Source: Betaproteobacteria bacterium
Lineage (GTDB): Bacteria; Pseudomonadota; Gammaproteobacteria; Burkholderiales; Casimicrobiaceae
Assembly: GCA_005883655.1 (NCBI GenBank)
Contig: VBDA01000320.1
Span: forward strand, 1-5,266
Reading direction: 5' to 3'
DNA: 5,266 nt
Shown piece after piece: positions 1 through 4,728 of this stretch. Numbering within the stretch: position 1 is the stretch's first letter; each line of letters starts with the position of its first letter. The notes under the pieces are model-generated. The model was given only the letters and a program-made list of their open reading frames with translations. It was not told the origin of the DNA and made no database searches. A program made the position numbers and the translations under genes.

Positions 1-89
1 TGAGTCTGGATGGGAGTCGGCACCGTATAGCCGTGTTCGACGACTGCGCGAACGAGTTCGGCGGACAAGCCGAGATTTGCGAATGACAT
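1..89 (-). CDS. rhlE: DEAD-box ATP-dependent RNA helicase, RhlE type (N-terminal fragment)
   Basis: Only the first 29 codons lie in the window; the gene continues past the left edge. The reverse strand reads MSFANLGLSAELVRAVVEHG followed by YTVPTPIQT. This is the Q motif of DEAD-box helicases: an aromatic residue at position 3 (F), then GY at 20-21 and PTPIQ at 24-28. The Q motif contacts the adenine of ATP. The opening MSFxxLGLSxELVRAV is typical of the RhlE branch, which remodels RNA duplexes in ribosome assembly and RNA decay in the cytoplasm. The start at position 89 is chosen because the family begins right here. No clear Shine-Dalgarno sequence precedes it; instead a hairpin ends 7 nt before the ATG. 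The core ATPase motifs (Walker A, DEAD, SAT) are outside the window, so RhlE rather than another DEAD-box paralogue is likely but not proven. Confidence 0.88.
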   Translation of the reverse strand, partial: MSFANLGLSAELVRAVVEHGYTVPTPIQT

Positions 90-96
90 GTTGTTG

Positions 97-112
97 CGCT
101 TTTTAGAAAGCG
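97..112 (-). promoter_or_regulatory. Hairpin in the rhlE leader next to the start codon
   Basis: Perfect 6-bp inverted repeat: CGCTTT, a 4-nt loop, then AAAGCG. In the rhlE transcript it would form a small stem-loop whose 3' arm ends 7 nt before the AUG, where a ribosome binding site would normally sit. No Shine-Dalgarno sequence is visible nearby. The repeat is seen directly; any control of translation is inference. It has no T-tract in the minus direction, so it is not a good terminator. Confidence 0.4.
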
Positions 113-225
113 GTCCGATGTATAGAGCTGACCGCAGCGGGATTTTCAGTCGATGCCCCGCACGCTCGGGCCGCCCATCAGGATGGCTCGCAGCGGCGTG
201 CAGTGGCGGCGCGGTTCGATTCGCG

Positions 226-798
226 TCAAGTTGGACGGTTGCCGATCAGCGCCAGGAACTCCTCGCGGGTCGCCGTCGACTCGCGAAACGTTCCCAGCAC
301 GGACGAGGTGATCATTACCGAATTCTGCTTTTCGACCCCGCGCATCATCATGCACAAGTGGCGCGCTTCGATCATCACGCCGACGCCCTTGGCATCGATC
401 GACTCCATGACTTCCTTGGATATCTGCTCGGTGAGGCGCTCCTGAAGCTGCAGCCGTCGCGCGTACATGTCCACCATCCGCGCCAGCTTGGACACGCCGA
501 ATACCCGGCCGCTCGGTATATAGCCGATGTGGCACCGTCCGAAAAAGGGGAGCATGTGGTGTTCGCAAAGGCTGTACACCTCGATGTTCTTCACGATCAC
601 CATACTGTTCGTTTCCTGAGTGAACACCGCGCCGTTGATGAGACGCTCCAGGTCGACGCGGTTGCCGGAGGTGAGGAACTCGAGGGCTTCGGCGACGCGT
701 TTCGGCGTCTGGAGCAGGCCCTCGCGTTGCGGGTCCTCGCCGATTTCGATCAGCAGTTGGCGTATCAACGGCTCAATCTTGGAGCGGTCTACCTTCAT
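226..798 (-). CDS. folE: GTP cyclohydrolase I (FolE, type IA)
   Basis: Complete 190-residue protein, close to the usual bacterial FolE length. It converts GTP to 7,8-dihydroneopterin triphosphate and formate, the first step of tetrahydrofolate and pterin synthesis, as a zinc-dependent cytoplasmic homodecamer (family knowledge). The zinc ligands are all visible: C78 and H81 in SLCEHHML and C149 in ARHLCMMMRG. H80 and H147 match the other active-site histidines, and S103, K104 and R107 in GVSKLAR match the substrate-binding segment. The N-terminal helix region has the usual GEDPQREGLLQTPKRVAEA wording at residues 20-38. The frame is open to an ATG at 915, but I chose the ATG at 798. Family homology begins there, the extra 39 residues are low-complexity Arg/Ser-rich sequence, and the likely promoter lies between the two ATGs. 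The ribosome binding site is weak (AGAG about 10 nt upstream). The gene is 136 bp upstream of rhlE on the same strand and divergent from the hydrolase gene. Confidence 0.97.
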   Translation of the reverse strand: MKVDRSKIEPLIRQLLIEIGEDPQREGLLQTPKRVAEALEFLTSGNRVDLERLINGAVFTQETNSMVIVKNIEVYSLCEHHMLPFFGRCHIGYIPSGRVFGVSKLARMVDMYARRLQLQERLTEQISKEVMESIDAKGVGVMIEARHLCMMMRGVEKQNSVMITSSVLGTFRESTATREEFLALIGNRPT

Positions 799-833
799 CG
801 CTTTCGTCTCTTGGTCGCTTGACGCATGGCTTG

Positions 834-857
834 GCCGCGCATTATCCCACGCGCGGC
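834..857 (-). promoter_or_regulatory. Candidate folE promoter (extended -10) within a GC-rich inverted repeat
   Basis: On the minus strand TGG-GATAAT occupies 849-841. This is an extended -10 element (TGn plus a hexamer matching TATAAT at five of six positions). It would start transcription near 834, giving a leader of about 35 nt before the folE ATG at 798. I see no good -35 hexamer, which fits an extended -10 promoter. The element sits in the 10-nt spacer of a perfect 7-bp inverted repeat, GCCGCGC (834-840) and GCGCGGC (851-857). That could be an operator, or chance in GC-rich DNA. Confidence 0.45.
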
Positions 858-912
858 TTTGGCGAGGGCGGCAGCGGCACCGTATGCATGGTGATCGCTG
901 CGATGAAAATGT

Positions 913-918
913 CATAAT
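913..918 (+). promoter_or_regulatory. Candidate -10 hexamer for the hydrolase gene
   Basis: CATAAT matches the TATAAT consensus at five of six positions and lies 35 nt before the chosen start codon at 954, a normal distance for a short leader. No convincing -35 hexamer is seen 16-18 nt upstream (the best is a poor TGGTGA at 889-894). The call therefore rests on the hexamer and its position alone. Confidence 0.3.
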
Positions 919-953
919 GCCGGCGAGATTCCATCTGCCATTGAGTGAAACCT

Positions 954-1622
954 ATGGGCAAATTGATAACGCTCACCGCGGTCGACGGATTCGGGCTGTC
1001 GGCATATAGAGCCGACCCAGCTGGCGATCCGCGGGGAGCGGTGGTAGTGACGCAGGAAATTTTCGGCGTCAACAGCCACATTAAAAGTGTCTGCGACGGA
1101 TTCGCAAAGGACGGATATGCAGTGATCGCGCCGGCATTGTTCGATCGCTACGAGCGCAACGTCGACATCGGTTACACCGCCGAGGACATCTCGCGCGGGC
1201 GGGCGCTCAAGGCGAAGGCAACGACCGATGCCGCGTTGCAGGACATTGCTGCGGCCCGGGACGCGTTGGGCGGCGCGGGTAAGGTCGGGATCGTTGGCTA
1301 TTGCTGGGGCGGCTTCATTGCGTGGATGAGCGCCTGCCGGCTGAGCGGATTCGCGTGCGCGGTCGCGTATTACGGCGGCGGCATGCTCGAGGCGATTGCC
1401 GAGACGCCGAAGTGCGCGGTGATGGCGCATTTCGGCGAGCGCGATTCGGTGCTACCGGTCGACGGCGTCAAGCGCTTCGCCGCGGCGCACCCCGAGGTCG
1501 AGGTGTTCATCTACGCCGCCGATCACGGATTCAATTGCGATCAGCGAGGATCCTACGATGCGGCCGCTGCGGCGCTTGCCCGCGAGCGCACGCTGCAACA
1601 CTTTCGGCGCTGGCTCGGTTGA
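954..1622 (+). CDS. Dienelactone hydrolase family protein (alpha/beta hydrolase)
   Basis: Complete 222-residue protein, slightly shorter than classical dienelactone hydrolase (about 235). The family hydrolyses lactones and esters with a Cys-Asp-His triad; the founding enzyme converts dienelactone to maleylacetate in chlorocatechol breakdown. Visible here are E35 in TQEIFG (the glutamate that interacts with the nucleophile), the nucleophile C117 in GYCWGG, D164 in GERDSVLP and H191 in ADHGFNC. The enzyme should therefore be active. No signal peptide is seen, so it is probably cytoplasmic. The ATG at 954 is preferred over an in-frame GTG at 945 because a weak GAG ribosome site lies 8 nt before it and the protein begins in the family register (MGKLITL). 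It is divergent from folE and convergent with the secreted-protein gene 55 bp downstream. There are no neighbouring catechol or ring-cleavage genes, so the substrate is unknown and the name should stay at family level. Confidence 0.93.
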   Translation: MGKLITLTAVDGFGLSAYRADPAGDPRGAVVVTQEIFGVNSHIKSVCDGFAKDGYAVIAPALFDRYERNVDIGYTAEDISRGRALKAKATTDAALQDIAAARDALGGAGKVGIVGYCWGGFIAWMSACRLSGFACAVAYYGGGMLEAIAETPKCAVMAHFGERDSVLPVDGVKRFAAAHPEVEVFIYAADHGFNCDQRGSYDAAAAALARERTLQHFRRWLG

Positions 1623-1677
1623 GACGAGTTCCGGCGTAAGCCTCTGCCGCCAGCACTCCGGCGGGATCGGGAAACGA

Positions 1678-3231
1678 TCAGGGAACGAGAGTGACCAGCG
1701 CGTCGCAGCGGCGCAATGCGGCCGAACAGGAGCTCGCCCCGTTTTCGATGGCTACGTTGCGCACATTCAGGTAATACGTTTGCCCGAGCGCGAGGCCGGG
1801 GGCGCCGTTCATCGACGGCCCGATGACAAAGCTGTTGGTCGTCGTTGTCCCGTTGCTTCTCGACAGCGGGCCGTTCGCGCCGCTCGGATCGGTCGGACGA
1901 AAGTCACACGGGACGGAGGACAGTGTCGAGTCGCGGGTCGTCGCCGGGCTCCCGAATTCGAAAACGGTCAGGCGCCCGGAAGATCCCGAGATCGCTCCCG
2001 GCGCAACGGTAAATTTGATCACCCACACGCCGTTCCAGGCGAAAGCGGGGTCGTCGACATAAGCACTGGTGTGAACTTCGACTTGAGCCCAGTCGAGAGC
2101 TGAATAGAGAATGCTCGGATACTGCGAGCACAGCCCGGGCGGTGGCGATGCAGCCGCCTGCCAATTTACCGTGCCGGACGCTGGCGTCCCGGCTCCGCCC
2201 GCGTTGCTGGGGATCACCGAGTAGATCTGCGCGCCGGGAGTCGTTCCGCGCACCAGACACGTCGCCGAGCTGCTGCTGCAACCGACCCACTGATAGCTCG
2301 TCGGATTGCCGCCGCACGCTGCGCTCAGCATCGCCAGCGAGCCGACAACCGGCCGGTCGCTGTTGGTGGTCACGCTGACGTTGCACACCGGCGGAGGCGG
2401 CAGCGCCGACCAGAAGACGTTCAGGCTTGCCGGCGCGCTCGGGCCCACGGCGTTGGCGCCCACGACGGTATAGGTGCGCGGGCCGGTAATCGAGGACGTC
2501 GCGATGCAGCTCGAGCCGGTGCTGGTGCAGCCGGTCCAGGTATACGTAGTCGCATTGCCGTCGCACAGCGCATTCAGCGTAATGCTGCTGCCGACGAAGG
2601 GCGCCGGATCGTTGGTAACAAGGCTGCACGAGGGCGGTGCTGCGGCGGTACCGGGAGAGCACATCGCGACCGGCATCGACGGAGGGCCGTAGCCTTCGGC
2701 GATATAGCCGCGCGCGATCATCGACTGCTGCACCGTGGGATCTGTAGTGTAACGATGGTTAGAATCGGTGCGGCCATTCCAGCTTCGATAAATGGGCGCA
2801 GTGCCAGATTGACAATGGCCGTTGGCGGGATCCGGCAGACCGACCAGAAAGACATTCCCGGACTCGAAAAGCCATACGCCGGGGAAGCGCTGCTTGACCA
2901 GATTGCACTCGCTGGGCGAGGCGGAATAGAAATGAGAGTCGAGCCCGGCCGCGGGACTGCCATAGAACCGGCACACGGGCGAGACGTTGGCGACGGCGGT
3001 GATGGGATCGAGAACCTTGAAACTGAAGCCCGTGCGCTGCCAGCCAGGAAACATGCCCGCGTCGAGGGCGCTTATTTCGTGCGCGTCGGCGGTGACGAAA
3101 TAATGATCGAGCTTCTGATAGTAATACTCGATCGCGTTGAGCAAATCGCCGCTCGCCGCCATCGCGTTGCCCCCCACGATCACCGATACGATCACGCACG
3201 CGACCGCGAGCGCTCGGCGCAGGGCTCGCAT
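1678..3231 (-). CDS. Secreted protein with DUF5648 region and two tandem Ig-like modules
   Basis: A 517-residue protein of unknown function. Residues 1-25 form a Sec signal peptide: basic MRALRR, a hydrophobic core LAVACVIVSVIVGG, then AMA before the predicted cut. Residues about 34-182 resemble DUF5648, with the landmarks EYYYQKLDHYFVTAD (35-49), W64-RTGFSF, VCRFYG, DSHFYSASPSEC, GTAPIYRSWN and NHRYTTD. Residues 201-275 and 282-357 are two related modules, each with four cysteines, joined by proline-rich linkers. Residues about 366-517 form a cysteine-containing C-terminal domain (TTRDSTLSSVPCDF, LGQTYYLNVRN) that I cannot assign. The many cysteines suggest disulfides in the periplasm or outside the cell. 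No membrane anchor, LPXTG or autotransporter domain is seen. The frame is open up to 3531, but I chose the ATG at 3231: it begins the signal peptide and has a GAGG motif 10 nt upstream. The promoter must lie in the 241-bp gap shared with the MarR-GNAT gene. Confidence 0.85.
   Translation of the reverse strand: MRALRRALAVACVIVSVIVGGNAMAASGDLLNAIEYYYQKLDHYFVTADAHEISALDAGMFPGWQRTGFSFKVLDPITAVANVSPVCRFYGSPAAGLDSHFYSASPSECNLVKQRFPGVWLFESGNVFLVGLPDPANGHCQSGTAPIYRSWNGRTDSNHRYTTDPTVQQSMIARGYIAEGYGPPSMPVAMCSPGTAAAPPSCSLVTNDPAPFVGSSITLNALCDGNATTYTWTGCTSTGSSCIATSSITGPRTYTVVGANAVGPSAPASLNVFWSALPPPPVCNVSVTTNSDRPVVGSLAMLSAACGGNPTSYQWVGCSSSSATCLVRGTTPGAQIYSVIPSNAGGAGTPASGTVNWQAAASPPPGLCSQYPSILYSALDWAQVEVHTSAYVDDPAFAWNGVWVIKFTVAPGAISGSSGRLTVFEFGSPATTRDSTLSSVPCDFRPTDPSGANGPLSRSNGTTTTNSFVIGPSMNGAPGLALGQTYYLNVRNVAIENGASSCSAALRRCDALVTLVP
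2161..2631 (-). repeat. Tandem duplication of a four-cysteine Ig-like module
   Basis: Residues 201-275 and 282-357 of the secreted protein align with each other. The cysteines are at 202, 223, 235, 242 and at 283, 306, 318, 325, so the last three intervals match exactly (12 and 7 residues) and the first differs by two. Shared wording includes CxGNxTxYxWxGC, then a short Ser/Thr run to the fourth Cys, then YxVxxxNAxG. This fits an ancient protein-level duplication of a beta-sandwich module; the fold is inferred from the pattern only. Confidence 0.65.
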
Positions 3232-3397
3232 CAGAGTGAGGCCTCGCAACCCATGCCGGTAGAGACCGGCGGCACGCAGCTTCGTTCCACTCGCGCCGGC
3301 GAAGGCCGATAGCACGAGACGGCAGGGAGGAGCTCCGCCGCAAAGGACCGCTGCCTCCCACTGCCCGCGGCCCGCTGGAGTGCCGTCGCGGTAGGCA

Positions 3398-3418
3398 TAT
3401 AGTTGACAAAAGCAACTA
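3398..3418 (+). promoter_or_regulatory. Probable operator and promoter of the MarR-GNAT gene
   Basis: TAGTTGACAAAAGCAACTA at 3400-3418 is a perfect 6-bp inverted repeat (TAGTTG and CAACTA) around a 7-nt spacer. It has the size and symmetry of a MarR-dimer site and is AT-rich within GC-rich DNA. It overlaps TATAGT at 3398-3403, a five-of-six -10 hexamer that would start transcription near 3410, about 63 nt before the ATG at 3473. It also contains a consensus TTGACA (3403-3408), but no good -10 follows at 16-18 nt. Either reading puts the palindrome where a bound repressor blocks RNA polymerase. The rest of the 3232-3472 gap shows no gene. The divergent secreted-protein gene starts 168 nt away, so control of both genes is possible. 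Binding is inferred, not shown. Confidence 0.6.
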
Positions 3419-3472
3419 AATTGGCCGACAGTTGGCGCTGGCGAATTTCTTACCCTGACACCGGCCAGCACC

Positions 3473-4492
3473 ATGACCCGAGCGCAGACGAGCGATGCTG
3501 AACGACGCATTTCCGACATCCGCCGTTTCAACCGGTTTTACACCCAAAAGATCGGCGTGCTGCAGGAGGGCCTGCTTGACAGCGCGTATTCGCTGGCAGG
3601 AGTGCGCGTTCTCTACGAGCTCGCGCATTGGCGCGACGAGGCGGACCGGAAGGCGACGCCGTCGCTTTCTGCCAGCCGCCTGGCGGCACGGCTTGGGCTC
3701 GATGAGGGTTACCTGAGCCGTCTGCTGCGCGGCTTCGAAAGGCAACAGCTGATCGTGCGCAAGCCTTCGCCTGATGATGGCCGCGAGCACATTGTCTCGT
3801 TAACGCCGCGAGGGCGAAAGGCCTTTGCGCCGCTCGAGCTCCGTTCGCGTCAACAGGTGGCGGCGATGCTTTCGCCACTTTCGGGTCTCGAACGTTCGCG
3901 GCTCGCCCGCGCGATGACGACGATCGAGCAGGCGCTGAGTAGCCGGCCGGCAAAACCAAAAGCAACGGCGTATACGCTGCGCTCGCTTCGGCCCGGCGAC
4001 ATCGGCTGGGTGACGCACCGCCACGGCGTGCTCTATGCCGAAGAGTATGGTTATGACGAGCGTTTCGAGGCGCTGGTCGCCGCAATTGCGGCGCATTTCG
4101 TGCAGGCATTCGATGTCGAGCGCGAACGCTGCTGGATCGCCGAGCGAGGCGGCGAGATCGTGGGCTGCGTCTTTCTGGTGAGCAAGTCTCCAACCGTCGC
4201 CAAGCTTCGCCTGCTGCTGGTCGAGCCCGCCGCGCGCGGTCTGGGTCTGGGCGCTCGGCTGGTCGACGAGTGCATCGCTTTTGCGCGACAGGCAGGTTAT
4301 CGAAAGATGGTTCTGTGGACCCAGAGCGAGCTGCTCGCGGCGCGGCGCATTTACGAGCAGCGCGGTTTTCGGCGCGTTGCGGAGGAACCTCACCACAGCT
4401 TCGGCCGCGATCTGGTGGCGGAGACCTGGGAGCTTAGGCTGTCGCGCAAAGCGGCGCGGGAGGATCGGGTCCGGACGCGAGCATGCAAATGA
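3473..4492 (+). CDS. MarR-family regulator fused to GNAT acetyltransferase
   Basis: Complete 339-residue two-domain protein. Residues about 14-155 are a MarR winged helix-turn-helix. The HTH spans roughly 64-92 (SLSASRLAARLGL then DEGYLSRLLRGFE), and the wing is KPSPDDGREHIVSLTPRGR with D101, D102 and R104, the residues typical of the MarR wing. Residues about 166-325 are a GNAT acyltransferase: the beta strand LRLLLVEP leads into the acetyl-CoA pyrophosphate loop RGLGLG (R255, G258, G260), followed by LLAARRIYEQRGF (Y294), the usual GNAT motif B. Fusions of this order form a known family of bifunctional regulators. The DNA-binding half presumably represses and the GNAT half acetylates, or senses, a small molecule or protein not identifiable here. 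The ATG at 3473 has no clear Shine-Dalgarno sequence, but no better start is seen and the MarR domain begins soon after. It is divergent from the secreted-protein gene, with a probable operator between them suggesting autoregulation. Confidence 0.94.
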   Translation: MTRAQTSDAERRISDIRRFNRFYTQKIGVLQEGLLDSAYSLAGVRVLYELAHWRDEADRKATPSLSASRLAARLGLDEGYLSRLLRGFERQQLIVRKPSPDDGREHIVSLTPRGRKAFAPLELRSRQQVAAMLSPLSGLERSRLARAMTTIEQALSSRPAKPKATAYTLRSLRPGDIGWVTHRHGVLYAEEYGYDERFEALVAAIAAHFVQAFDVERERCWIAERGGEIVGCVFLVSKSPTVAKLRLLLVEPAARGLGLGARLVDECIAFARQAGYRKMVLWTQSELLAARRIYEQRGFRRVAEEPHHSFGRDLVAETWELRLSRKAAREDRVRTRACK

Positions 4493-4594
4493 AGACCGTG
4501 CGCCGCGCAAGGCCGGCTGAGGGGTCGGGCGTCCCCGAGAAGGTCGGGCCCGCTCATCGCAACCGAACAGCCGAGCATGTAAACTGCATCCATT

Positions 4595-4626
4595 GCCGCA
4601 GAGCTTCCATATGACTCCTCTGCGGC
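4595..4626. promoter_or_regulatory. 32-bp dyad-symmetric element upstream of the zinc-ribbon gene
   Basis: GCCGCAGAG (4595-4603) and CTCTGCGGC (4618-4626) form a perfect 9-bp inverted repeat. The exact centre of the 14-nt spacer is the palindrome CATATG (4608-4613), so the whole element is symmetric about one point. It lies 102 bp before the zinc-ribbon start and 102 bp after the MarR-GNAT stop. No T-run follows on either strand, so an intrinsic terminator is unlikely. A dimer-binding operator or an RNA hairpin in the leader is possible. The rest of the 4493-4728 gap holds no gene that I can support. Confidence 0.45.
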
Positions 4627-4716
4627 CCCGAAATTATTGCGCATGAGCTTGCCTGCGGCCGCCGCGGGACCGGTCTGCTTCCGGGATCGGGGGCGCGCGT
4701 CGCGGGACCATGCAAC

Positions 4717-4721
4717 GGAGG
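4717..4721 (+). promoter_or_regulatory. Strong Shine-Dalgarno site of the zinc-ribbon gene
   Basis: GGAGG with a 7-nt spacer before the ATG at 4729. This is the only near-consensus ribosome binding site among the gene starts in the window. It decides the start against the out-of-frame ATG at 4710, and suggests efficient translation. Confidence 0.8.
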
Positions 4722-4728
4722 ATCCTCG

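Noticed and set aside
119..124. TATACA as a -10 for rhlE on the minus strand
   Set aside because: It matches the consensus at only four of six positions and the best -35 (TGAAAA, 143-148) is poor. The position is reasonable, but there is not enough to call a promoter.
88..822. Long plus-strand open frame with a His-rich product
   Set aside because: It is antisense to the well-supported folE; the open frame is a by-product of folE codon use in GC-rich DNA.
799..915. N-terminal extension of folE by 39 codons to an upstream ATG
   Set aside because: The extension is Arg/Ser/Cys-rich without family similarity, and a likely folE promoter lies inside it. FolE proteins normally begin near the ATG at 798.
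1647..1664. Shared terminator between the convergent hydrolase and secreted-protein genes
   Set aside because: CCGCC and GGCGG form only a 5-bp stem with an 8-nt loop and no T-run on either side. It is too weak to call, although some termination signal is expected in this 55-bp gap.
1904..2662. Second long minus-strand frame inside the secreted-protein gene
   Set aside because: The product is Arg-rich without recognisable domains and overlaps the frame that has domain structure and paired cysteines.
3232..3531. N-terminal extension of the secreted protein by 100 codons
   Set aside because: It would overlap the start of the MarR-GNAT gene and bury a clear Sec signal peptide inside the protein. 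The ATG at 3231 begins that signal peptide.
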